Of a stretch of DNA of 12,407 nucleotides, positions 1 to 5,382 are shown piece after piece. The position numbers were made by a program, and so were the translations under genes. The notes under the pieces are model-generated. The model saw only the letters and a list, made by a program, of their open reading frames with translations. It made no database searches and was not told the DNA's origin. Positions within the stretch are counted from its first letter, which is position 1, and every line of letters begins with the position of its first letter. Location: assembly GCA_027729865.1 (NCBI GenBank), contig JAQCBM010000027.1, forward strand, positions 1 to 12,407. The letters run 5' to 3'. This DNA comes from Actinomycetota bacterium (GTDB lineage Bacteria; Actinomycetota; Actinomycetes; S36-B12).

Positions 1-1718
1 TCGGCCAACGTTGTCACGATGCCCAGTGCCCGCTCCGCCGCATCGCGATGCTCGCTCGATCCGGTTAAGGCTGCGTAGGTCACCAGGGCGTTAGCAACAG
101 CGAACCAACCTGACGGCTCGGCGTTGTCCGCCGGGTCCTTCGGACGACGCACTAACTCGGGGGCATCGTCGGCAGTGTCGAAGAAACCACCCTCACCGTC
201 CGCGAAATGCTGCAGCGAGATATCGAGCAACATTCCAGCAAACTGCAGCCAGGCAATCTCGCCCGTCACTTGGGCGAGAGCGAGAAGTCCCTCAGCGAGG
301 CTGCCGTAATCGTCGAGCACACCGAGGTTGTTACCGGCCACGCCATCTTTGGACGTTCGACACAGTCGATCGTCGTCCTGGGCGCCCAAGTGAAGTGCGA
401 TGAGTAGATCGGCAGCCGTCACCGCTGCATCGATCCACGCTGGCTCACCGAGTAACTGGCCTGCTTCCACCAGTGCCGCAATCACGAGGCCGTTCCAGGA
501 TGCAACAACCTTGTCATCACGACCGGGATGCACCCGCAGTTCACGTGCTTCGAACAATCGTGCACGCACCGATTCCCACCGGGACCAGTCATCGGGGTCT
601 CGCAGCAACTGCAGCGTGGATGTTCCGTGCTCGAACGTGCCCACCGGTGTCACCGAGAACAACTCCGCCGCCCACGCGCCGTCCTCGCTACCAAGAACTT
701 CCACAAGTTGCTCGGGTGTCCAGGCATAGAACTTGCCCTCCACCCCTTCGCTATCCGCATCAAGTGCTGATGCGAAACCCCCTTGTGGCGTTGTCATGTC
801 GCGCACCAGGAATTCGGCGGTCTCGCGCACCACGCGTTCAGCGAGAGCTGAGCCGGTGAGCCGCCAGAAGTGCAGATACACCCGCAAGAGAAGGGCGTTG
901 TCGTACAACATCTTCTCGAAGTGCGGGACGATCCATCGATCATCGACCGAGTAACGCGCAAAACCCCCACCCAACTGGTCATACATTCCTCCGCGCGCCA
1001 TCGCCTCGAGCGTGCGCTCGGTCATATCGAGCGCTTCGATGCCGTGCTCAGCACCGGACAACGTGGCGTAACGGATCAAAAACTCCAGCACCATGGACGG
1101 CGGGAACTTCGGTGCACCGCCGAAACCACCGAACTGCGGATCGAAGTCCTGCATCAACACTGAGACCGCAGCATTAAATTCGGCCATCGATGGTGGATGA
1201 GCAGACCCTTCGGCTAGTTGTCGTCGCGAGAGAGCATCGATGATGCGCTGCCCGGCAGCTTCGATCTCATCGCGCCGTTCGTTCCATGCATCGGTGATCG
1301 CCTGCAACAACTGTGGGAACGACGACATCTGATGGCGCGGCTCCGGCGGGAAATAGGTGCCCGTATAGAACGGACGGCCCTGGTGATCCAAGAACACACT
1401 CATCGGCCAACCACCGTGACCAGTCATCGCAACCGTCGCCTCCATATAGATGGAGTCGATGTCCGGGCGTTCCTCGCGATCGACCTTGATCGATACGAAG
1501 TTTGCGTTCAAGTACTCGGCGGTTGCAGTGTTCTCGAAAGACTCATGCGCCATCACATGGCACCAGTGGCAGGCCGAATAGCCAATCGACAAGAAGATCG
1601 GCACGTCTCGGCGCCGTGCCTCGTCGAAGGCTTCCTCGCACCATTCCCACCAGTCCACCGGGTTGTCTGCGTGCTGCAGCAGGTAGGGGGACGTCGCTTG
1701 CCCCAGACGGTTACTCAC
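1..1718 (-). CDS. YyaL/SSP411-type thioredoxin-domain protein (DUF255), partial at the left edge
   Basis: A member of the YyaL/spermatogenesis-associated-protein-20 family: an N-terminal thioredoxin-like domain followed by a large alpha/alpha-barrel resembling glycosidase or epimerase folds. The biochemical role of the family is not established. About 572 codons are visible; the family usually runs to about 650-700 residues, so the C-terminus is off the window. In sequence: the opening resembles SPYLLQHADNPVDWWEW (residues 10-26), the redox-type motif CHWC at 50-53, VDREERPDID near 79-88, GGWPMSVFL near 102-110, HFEKMLYDNALLL in the middle, and FFDTADD near 512 followed by RPKDPADNAEPSGW. All lie in one frame, with no frameshift. 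The GTG start at 1718 is chosen because GGGAGG (1727-1732) sits 8 bases upstream and the family N-terminus begins there. It diverges from the toxin-antitoxin pair. Confidence 0.93.
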   Translation of the reverse strand, partial: MSNRLGQATSPYLLQHADNPVDWWEWCEEAFDEARRRDVPIFLSIGYSACHWCHVMAHESFENTATAEYLNANFVSIKVDREERPDIDSIYMEATVAMTGHGGWPMSVFLDHQGRPFYTGTYFPPEPRHQMSSFPQLLQAITDAWNERRDEIEAAGQRIIDALSRRQLAEGSAHPPSMAEFNAAVSVLMQDFDPQFGGFGGAPKFPPSMVLEFLIRYATLSGAEHGIEALDMTERTLEAMARGGMYDQLGGGFARYSVDDRWIVPHFEKMLYDNALLLRVYLHFWRLTGSALAERVVRETAEFLVRDMTTPQGGFASALDADSEGVEGKFYAWTPEQLVEVLGSEDGAWAAELFSVTPVGTFEHGTSTLQLLRDPDDWSRWESVRARLFEARELRVHPGRDDKVVASWNGLVIAALVEAGQLLGEPAWIDAAVTAADLLIALHLGAQDDDRLCRTSKDGVAGNNLGVLDDYGSLAEGLLALAQVTGEIAWLQFAGMLLDISLQHFADGEGGFFDTADDAPELVRRPKDPADNAEPSGWFAVANALVTYAALTGSSEHRDAAERALGIVTTLA

Positions 1719-1760
1719 TCGCCGATCCTCCCGTGAAGGCTCCGCGCCAACCCAGCCGCC

Positions 1761-1791
1761 CATCCCCAGGCGCTGAACATCGCATCCCCAG
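1761..1791. repeat. 9-base direct repeat in the yyaL-like leader
   Basis: CATCCCCAG occurs exactly at 1761-1769 and 1783-1791, 22 bases apart, in the 124-base divergent gap between the thioredoxin-domain gene and the BrnT-like toxin. This is roughly two helical turns. It could be a regulator half-site pair or chance. Nothing else in the gap apart from the palindrome and promoter-like hexamers stands out. Confidence 0.35.
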
Positions 1792-1799
1792 ATCCAGTA

Positions 1800-1828
1800 T
1801 TGACCCTTCCGGAATTGCTGTTTACAGT
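1800..1828 (+). promoter_or_regulatory. Candidate promoter of the BrnT-like module
   Basis: A -35-like TTGACC (1800-1805) and a -10-like TACAGT (1823-1828) are separated by exactly 17 bases. Transcription would start near 1835, giving only about 7 bases of leader before the ATG at 1843. This fits the lack of a Shine-Dalgarno sequence before that start. The -10 lies inside the palindrome at 1819-1836. The assignment is an inference from hexamer similarity and spacing. Confidence 0.45.
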
Positions 1829-1836
1829 TGTAAACA
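1819..1836. promoter_or_regulatory. Perfect 7+7 palindrome, candidate autoregulatory operator
   Basis: TGTTTAC-AGTT-GTAAACA is a perfect inverted repeat with 7-base arms and a 4-base spacer. It overlaps the putative -10 element and ends 6 bases before the toxin ATG. Type II toxin-antitoxin operons are commonly repressed by their antitoxin binding such palindromes. The ribbon-helix-helix protein at 2126-2458 is the obvious candidate ligand. Confidence 0.6.
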
Positions 1837-1842
1837 TGCTGG

Positions 1843-2139
1843 ATGGACGAGGACATCGACTTCGAGGCTGCTGCGGAGCACATCTGGCAGGGCCATCGGA
1901 TTCTCATGGACTGGGTCCGCGAAGCCTGCTCCGACGACGACCGCGTGATCTTGGATCCAGATCCGGCCAGCCGAAGCGGACAATCGCTCCGCATCGTCGG
2001 CTTCTCTGCTTCCTTCGGTCACCCAGTGACGGTCGTCGGCTTTCGCCGACGCACTCACATCGAAATCACCTCGGCCTGGCGATCGAACCCCCGAGATCAG
2101 CGCATCTACCGAGAGAGGCAAGGAAATGACGGAAGGTAG
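1843..2139 (+). CDS. BrnT-like putative toxin of a type II toxin-antitoxin pair
   Basis: A 98-residue protein, the size of small type II toxins. The second half resembles the BrnT ribonuclease fold: DPDPASR (38-44), LRIVGFSASFG (49-59), a hydrophobic strand PVTVVGF, then IEITSAWRSNPRDQRIYRE (73-91). This parallels the BrnT pattern of an IG.S..G strand pair ending in an I.SAR...ERR.YE helix. The N-terminal half lacks the usual BrnT opening (W/F-D-x-x-K...N...KHG), so the assignment rests mainly on the C-terminal half and on the neighbouring gene. If correct, it would cleave RNA when free of its antitoxin. The start is fixed by an in-frame stop at 1831-1833. There is no Shine-Dalgarno, so initiation is probably near-leaderless. 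The last 14 bases overlap the antitoxin gene. It may instead be a separate, undescribed toxin family. Confidence 0.55.
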   Translation: MDEDIDFEAAAEHIWQGHRILMDWVREACSDDDRVILDPDPASRSGQSLRIVGFSASFGHPVTVVGFRRRTHIEITSAWRSNPRDQRIYRERQGNDGR

Positions 2140-2458
2140 CGGTCCCGACACTCAACTTGAAGATGAGATTCGTTGGTATCAGGAGAACTCAGCGCGGCTT
2201 TCGCGCGAAGACGTACCAGAAGGGGCAGCCTGGAAAAACGCCGCTGGCACCACAACCATTTCAATTCGCATGAAGTTGGCCGATGTTGAGAATCTCAACG
2301 AGCTGGCTCGGGAGAAAGGCGTGCCGATCTCGCACCTTGTTCGCGGATGGATCATGGAACGGCTTTACTCGCCAGAGGCTGGAGACGTGAACGAAGCGCT
2401 CCATGACTTCGAAGTGTCGTTAACTAGATTGCGTCGCGCCATCAACACTGCAACGTGA
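2126..2458 (+). CDS. Ribbon-helix-helix (CopG/BrnA-like) antitoxin
   Basis: A 110-residue protein with a central ribbon-helix-helix domain at about 42-80: the strand TTTISIRMKLADVENLNEL, a turn at KGVPIS, then the helix HLVRGWIMERL. This is the DNA-binding core of CopG/VapB/BrnA-type antitoxins. The N-terminal 40 residues are charged (DEIRWYQENSARL). The C-terminal helix (88-107, DFEVSLTRLRRAI) is probably the toxin-wrapping segment. It starts at ATG 2126 with GAGAGG (2113-2118) seven bases upstream. The start lies inside the toxin gene, so the two are translationally coupled. The toxin-first order is that of brnTA modules. It probably neutralises the upstream toxin and represses the operon at the palindrome 1819-1836. 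It ends 7 bases from the convergent SMR gene. Confidence 0.72.
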   Translation: MTEGSGPDTQLEDEIRWYQENSARLSREDVPEGAAWKNAAGTTTISIRMKLADVENLNELAREKGVPISHLVRGWIMERLYSPEAGDVNEALHDFEVSLTRLRRAINTAT

Positions 2459-2465
2459 AGATGCT

Positions 2466-2786
2466 TCAGTGAGGCACTGCCACGTTCAGTAGAACAACAC
2501 CGATCACTACGAGTCCGATACCGACGATCGCAAGCACCGGCAGTTGCTCACCGAAAATGATCACGCCAGCGATGGTGGCACCCACCGTTCCAATACCCGC
2601 CCAAATGGCATAAGCGGTGCTCAGCCCGATGGTTTTCAGGGCAAGGGCCAACATGAAGAACGAAAAGCTATAGCCCACAACCACAGCGAGAGCGGGCAAC
2701 AGTTTGCTGAAGCCATCACTGACCTTGAGCATGATGGTTGCGAATACTTCACTTGCGATTGCGATGGCCAAGAAGACCCACGCCAT
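2466..2786 (-). CDS. Small multidrug resistance (SMR) family exporter, Qac/EmrE-like
   Basis: A 106-residue inner-membrane protein with four transmembrane helices. SMR proteins are dual-topology dimers that exchange protons for quaternary ammonium or other lipophilic cations. The key residues align with EmrE at a constant shift of one: Glu13 (EmrE Glu14, the proton/substrate site), Tyr39 (Tyr40) and Trp62 (Trp63, in AYAIWAGIG). TM1 reads SEVFATIMLK. This is closer to the Qac subtype than to the guanidinium-exporting Gdx/SugE subtype, which has EVVWA there. The ATG at 2786 is preferred because GGGAGG precedes it by 4 bases and the protein then has the normal family length. A GTG at 2804 would add six residues and lacks a ribosome binding site. 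It stands alone between the antitoxin gene (convergent) and the gene at 2858 (divergent). Confidence 0.92.
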   Translation of the reverse strand: MAWVFLAIAIASEVFATIMLKVSDGFSKLLPALAVVVGYSFSFFMLALALKTIGLSTAYAIWAGIGTVGATIAGVIIFGEQLPVLAIVGIGLVVIGVVLLNVAVPH

Positions 2787-2810
2787 GCCGCCTCCCGACG
2801 CCACAACATT

Positions 2811-2828
2811 TCAGCCACCCTTGGCTGA
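2811..2828. repeat. Inverted repeat (7-base arms, 4-base loop) in the SMR/orf66 gap
   Basis: TCAGCCA (2811-2817) and TGGCTGA (2822-2828) are perfect inverted arms around CCCT. On the minus strand this would form a hairpin in the SMR leader about 25 bases before the ATG. No T-run follows on either strand, so it is not an intrinsic terminator. It may be an operator or a leader hairpin. Confidence 0.5.
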
Positions 2829-2835
2829 GGCCATC

Positions 2836-2848
2836 CTGCCAGTGGCAG
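2836..2848. repeat. Perfect 13-base palindrome in the SMR/orf66 gap
   Basis: CTGCCA-G-TGGCAG has 6-base arms around a single central base. It lies 9 bases before the ATG of the small gene at 2858 and only 7 bases from the neighbouring inverted repeat. Its size and position between divergent genes suit a regulator-binding site. The regulator is unknown. Confidence 0.45.
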
Positions 2849-2857
2849 ACTCATCAC

Positions 2858-3058
2858 ATGCACAGGCTCGCTCGGTTGCGTGAGGTGCAGGACAAGGGCG
2901 CACCGGCCCAGGCAGAGCAGGCTCAGGCGTTGATCGCTGTTCTCCAGGAGGATGCTGATGATCAGGCGGCGGTGTCCGATGCCGATGCGCTCATCGAGGC
3001 CTATCTGCATGATCCTTATCTAGAGAAGGATGTTCCCGAGAATGGGATGGGTGAGTGA
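2858..3058 (+). CDS. Small acidic protein of unknown function, coupled to a membrane protein gene
   Basis: A 66-residue protein I do not recognise. It is rich in Ala, Gln, Asp and Glu, with a predicted helical body (LARLREVQDKGAPAQAEQAQ, then ALIAVLQEDADDQAAVSDAD) and no membrane segment or signal peptide. The main support that it is real is the junction. Its TGA stop (3056-3058) overlaps the ATG of the next gene (3058) by one base, a common arrangement for coupled genes, and the codons look ordinary for this genome. The ATG at 2858 is chosen because upstream in-frame sequence runs into the SMR leader and has no family-like content. No clear Shine-Dalgarno precedes it, so start and existence are less certain than for its partner. 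It may be a cytoplasmic partner of the membrane protein. Confidence 0.55.
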   Translation: MHRLARLREVQDKGAPAQAEQAQALIAVLQEDADDQAAVSDADALIEAYLHDPYLEKDVPENGMGE

Positions 3059-3519
3059 TGTTCGACGACGCTAAGTACATGGCCAAGGAGGCCGTGGATC
3101 GAAACAACGCTCTTGCAGCTCTCGACCAAATGCGTGAGGACAGGTCCACACCCCGGTGGGCACAGCCTGTGCCTGTGCGCCGCTTCTTGGCTGTTGTCAT
3201 AGGAATCACGATCGTTGCTGCGCCTCTGATCACAGCACTGGAGAATCCGCGTTGGTTTGCTGGCTACGTGGTTGCCGGAGTCGCACTTATTGCCGCAGCC
3301 CGTGGCGCGACGCGGGCTTCCACATCTGTGATCGGGAGAGTCGACATCACGATTGTGGCCATGCTCTCTTTCGTATCCGTACTGGTGGCGTTGAGCGCAC
3401 AAACCGATACGAATCTGCAGGCGGGCGTTACCGCAACCGCAGGTGTTGGCGTGAGCGTGATCGCCGCTGCAGTCGCCGCAACACCGCTGACGCGATTGTG
3501 GCGTCCGGCTACTTCGTGA
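3058..3519 (+). CDS. Four-helix membrane protein of unknown function
   Basis: A 153-residue protein I do not recognise. Residues 1-42 are soluble and charged (AKYMAKEAVDRNNALAALDQMREDR). Four hydrophobic segments follow: about 43-61, 66-82, 96-114 and 121-141. The short loops between helices 1-2 and 3-4 suggest two hairpins with the longer basic loop (ARGATRAS...GRVD) between them. No catalytic motif is visible. The ATG at 3058 overlaps the stop of the small upstream gene; a GTG at 3055 in the same frame would add one residue. The 3' end overlaps the convergent SPFH gene by 11 bases. The N-terminal region with KYMAKEAVDRNNALAALDQ could form an amphipathic helix that contacts the upstream gene's product. 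Confidence 0.72.
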   Translation: MFDDAKYMAKEAVDRNNALAALDQMREDRSTPRWAQPVPVRRFLAVVIGITIVAAPLITALENPRWFAGYVVAGVALIAAARGATRASTSVIGRVDITIVAMLSFVSVLVALSAQTDTNLQAGVTATAGVGVSVIAAAVAATPLTRLWRPATS

Positions 3520-4408
3520 AGCCTTCCTTCAGGCCATTCACCACGGATGTGAGTTCGCTCGGCAGCACCCACACCTTGCTCGCTTCGCCATTGGCGATTT
3601 CGGGGAGCGTCTCCAGATAGCGGTGCGCGAGAGCGGCCGAAGTCGGGTTCGCTTCGTGGAGGGCCGAATAGATCTTCTCCACCGCAGCAGCCTGACCGTC
3701 AGCACGGATCACTTCAGCCTTGGCGTCGGCGTCGGCCCGCAGAACCGCAGCCTCGGCCTCACCTTGCGCAGTGAGGATCGCTGACTGCTTGGCGCCCTCG
3801 GCGGTCAAGATGGCCGACTGCTTTTGACCTTCCGCAGTCAAAATTGCAGCGCGCCGCTCACGTTCCGCCTTGAGCTGCTTCTCCATCGATTCCTGCACCG
3901 AAGGCGGCGGATCGATCGCCTTGAGCTCCACGCGGTTCACCCGGATGCCCCACTTGCCGGTGGCTTCGTCAAGCACACCGCGCAGTTGTCCGTTGATCGC
4001 ATCGCGAGAAGTCAGGGTTTCCTCCAGGTCCATCGACCCGATCACGTTACGCAGCGTGGTGACGGTCAACTGCTCGATACCGAGGATGTAGCTGGAGATC
4101 TCGTATGTGGCGGATTTGGGATCAGTCACCTGAAAGTAGACGACCGTGTCAATGGAAACCACCAGGTTGTCTTCGGTGATGACCGGTTGCGGCGGGAAGG
4201 ACGCCACCTGCTCGCGCATGTCCACGCGTTCGCGAATCCGATCCACGAACGGAACGAGGATGCTCAACCCAGGATTCAGCGTCCGCTGATATCTACCGAA
4301 GCGTTCGACGATGGCCGTACTCGCCTGGTTGACGATCACGATCGTGCGCCACAGCAGCAGACCCACAACGATCAGTGCGAAAATCGCGCCAGAGATGAAA
4401 GCGATCAT
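3509..4408 (-). CDS. SPFH/band 7 membrane protein (stomatin/QmcA family)
   Basis: A 299-residue stomatin-like scaffold protein of the cytoplasmic membrane. An N-terminal membrane anchor (residues 2-25) is followed by an SPFH domain from about 27 to 180 (VNQASTAIVERFGRYQRTL, LNPGLSILVPFVD, DNLVVSIDTVVYFQVTD, GSMDLEETLTSRDAIN, GIRVNRVELKAIDPP). Residues 188-242 form five 11-residue repeats that begin AILTAEGQKQS and AILTAEGAKQS and then drift: a right-handed coiled-coil pattern. The tail (about 245-299) resembles family members ending with SSEL-like and NGLKEGF segments. It lies 20 bases downstream of the NfeD gene and starts at ATG 4408 with AAGGAG five bases upstream. NfeD/stomatin pairs are conserved and are thought to organise or protect membrane domains. 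It overlaps the convergent gene ending at 3519 by 11 bases. Confidence 0.93.
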   Translation of the reverse strand: MIAFISGAIFALIVVGLLLWRTIVIVNQASTAIVERFGRYQRTLNPGLSILVPFVDRIRERVDMREQVASFPPQPVITEDNLVVSIDTVVYFQVTDPKSATYEISSYILGIEQLTVTTLRNVIGSMDLEETLTSRDAINGQLRGVLDEATGKWGIRVNRVELKAIDPPPSVQESMEKQLKAERERRAAILTAEGQKQSAILTAEGAKQSAILTAQGEAEAAVLRADADAKAEVIRADGQAAAVEKIYSALHEANPTSAALAHRYLETLPEIANGEASKVWVLPSELTSVVNGLKEGFTK

Positions 4409-4428
4409 GACGGTCTCCTTCAGAAGTG

Positions 4429-4869
4429 TCAGTCGATGGGATGGACGAGTGCGGTTGCACCGTCAATGCGTGTGACCACAAGGCGAGTGCCAGTCGGCAC
4501 AACCTCTTCGGTGATGTCCGGGTCCAATCGCGCGGACCATTCCTCTCCGCGCAACTTCATGCGTCCGTCGTGAACGGAGATTTCCGTCATAGCTAGACCT
4601 TCGGCTCCGGGAAGGGCGTCGACTCCCGTGCGAACCCCCACGGGCAGCCGCCGCAGGTGACGTAGCGCAACCGGGCGCACCAGCAGGATGCCAGCCAAAG
4701 AAACCCCCGCGGCGACCACAACGGATAGCCATAACGGACCACCCACGAGGGCAACTCCCGCACCCGTGAGAGCACCCACGCCGATGAGCGCGAACGTGAG
4801 ATCGAGGGTGAACACCTCGATTCCCAAGGCGACCGCCGCAACGATCGCCCACACCACGGCTGCGGACAT
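4429..4869 (-). CDS. NfeD family membrane protein, partner of the SPFH protein
   Basis: A 146-residue short-form NfeD protein: hydrophobic segments at about 3-20, 24-43 and 46-65, a basic stretch (LRHLRRLPVGVR), then a C-terminal OB-fold at about 80-146 with the family pattern DALPGAEGLAMTEI, GRMKLRGEEWSARL and VPTGTRLVVTRIDGATALV. Short NfeD proteins lack the serine protease domain of the long form. They bind or support stomatin-like partners through the OB domain. The ATG at 4869 is preceded by AGGAGG at a spacing of 5. It is the first gene of a two-gene operon with the SPFH gene. Its promoter must lie in the AT-rich gap to 5002, shared with the divergent molybdate operon. Confidence 0.9.
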   Translation of the reverse strand: MSAAVVWAIVAAVALGIEVFTLDLTFALIGVGALTGAGVALVGGPLWLSVVVAAGVSLAGILLVRPVALRHLRRLPVGVRTGVDALPGAEGLAMTEISVHDGRMKLRGEEWSARLDPDITEEVVPTGTRLVVTRIDGATALVHPID

Positions 4870-4930
4870 CTGACCCTCCTGCCTTCCAGGCTAACCGCGA
4901 ACCCTGAAGGCCACCCGTTGGGAGCTCAAC

Positions 4931-4986
4931 GCGGTCAAATATCCGCATAATCTGAATATTTGCTATCTAATGTCCGTATTTGCGGA
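4931..4986. promoter_or_regulatory. Candidate operator region of the molybdate operon: three phased TATTTG motifs
   Basis: This AT-rich patch in the divergent gap holds TATTTG three times: inverted at 4936-4941, direct at 4957-4962 and direct at 4977-4982, centres 21 and 20 bases apart (about two helical turns). The first lies between GCGG and CCGC (4931-4946) and the third between TCCG and CGGA (4973-4986), so both outer copies sit in short inverted repeats. The HTH-Mop protein encoded immediately downstream is a natural candidate to bind here. The region could also control the divergent nfeD operon. Confidence 0.45.
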
Positions 4987-4987
4987 G

Positions 4988-4993
4988 TACTAT
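4988..4993 (+). promoter_or_regulatory. Candidate -10 element for a leaderless mod operon transcript
   Basis: TACTAT (4988-4993) fits the actinobacterial TANNNT pattern. It ends 8 bases before the ATG at 5002, and no Shine-Dalgarno precedes that ATG, which suits a transcript starting at or next to the start codon. No convincing -35 is seen at the expected distance. The third TATTTG motif lies just upstream, where a bound protein would meet RNA polymerase. Confidence 0.4.
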
Positions 4994-5001
4994 GTTTCCT
5001 T

Positions 5002-5382
5002 ATGACCAATCTGCGGATCAGTGAAGCAGCCCAGCTCCTCGGGGTCAGTGACGACACCGTTCGCCGCTGGATTGACAGTGGACGCTTGACCGCCAGCAGC
5101 GCAGCTGGTCCCACCACGGTTCCCGGTCACGAGGTGGCCGAACTAATGCGCGAAGCAGCCCCGGAACTCCCCCACCTAAACGTCTCGGCCCGCAACCGCT
5201 TCCCGGGCATCGTCACCAGGGTGGAGAAGGACGGAGTCATGGCACTGGTGGAAATTCAGGCCGGTCCGCACCGCGTCATTTCCCTCATGAGCAAGGAGGC
5301 TGCAGAAGATCTCGGTTTGGAGCCGGGAGTCCGCGCGGCTGCATCCGTGAAGTCAACCAACGTGGTCGTGGACATCACGTGA
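5002..5382 (+). CDS. HTH-Mop molybdate-responsive regulator
   Basis: A 126-residue fusion of an excisionase/MerR-type winged helix-turn-helix (residues 4-50: RISEAAQLLGVSDDTVRRWIDSG) and a molybdate-binding Mop/TOBE domain (61-126: SARNRFPGIVTRVEKDGVMA, then SLMSKEAAEDLGLEPGV and a VKSTNVVV strand typical of Mop domains). Mop domains oligomerise and bind molybdate or tungstate at subunit interfaces. The protein is probably a molybdate sensor that controls its own operon. It replaces the classical ModE, which is not seen here. The ATG at 5002 is chosen because the HTH begins directly after it; an in-frame upstream start near 4960 would run through the operator region. Its stop overlaps the modA GTG by 4 bases. 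It is the first gene of the hth-modA-modB-modC operon. Confidence 0.9.
   Translation: MTNLRISEAAQLLGVSDDTVRRWIDSGRLTASSAAGPTTVPGHEVAELMREAAPELPHLNVSARNRFPGIVTRVEKDGVMALVEIQAGPHRVISLMSKEAAEDLGLEPGVRAAASVKSTNVVVDIT

Noticed and set aside
1218..1948. Overlapping open frames of 148-172 codons on the plus strand opposite the DUF255 gene
   Set aside because: They are antisense to the conserved CHWC-containing gene and have low-complexity basic products; high GC explains them.
2456..2468. Hairpin TGAAG-ATG-CTTCA as a bidirectional terminator between the antitoxin and SMR genes
   Set aside because: The stem is only 5 bases, has no T-run on either strand, and consists largely of the two stop codons facing each other.
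2787..2857. Guanidine riboswitch in the leader of the SMR exporter
   Set aside because: SMR genes are often under guanidine riboswitches, and two hairpins are present. Their loops (AGGG and ACT on the SMR strand) lack the ACGR of the guanidine-II class, and I see no guanidine-III consensus. The exporter also looks Qac-like rather than guanidinium-specific.
3824..4573. 249-codon open frame on the plus strand opposite the SPFH and NfeD genes
   Set aside because: It is antisense to two clear family members, its product is His/Arg/Asp-rich without hydrophobic core patterning, and it has no ribosome binding site or family match.
4870..5001. Molybdenum cofactor riboswitch ahead of the mod operon
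   Set aside because: The gap is only about 130 bases and AT-rich near the start, with no large multi-stem element. A -10 element ends 8 bases before the ATG, leaving no leader to hold one.
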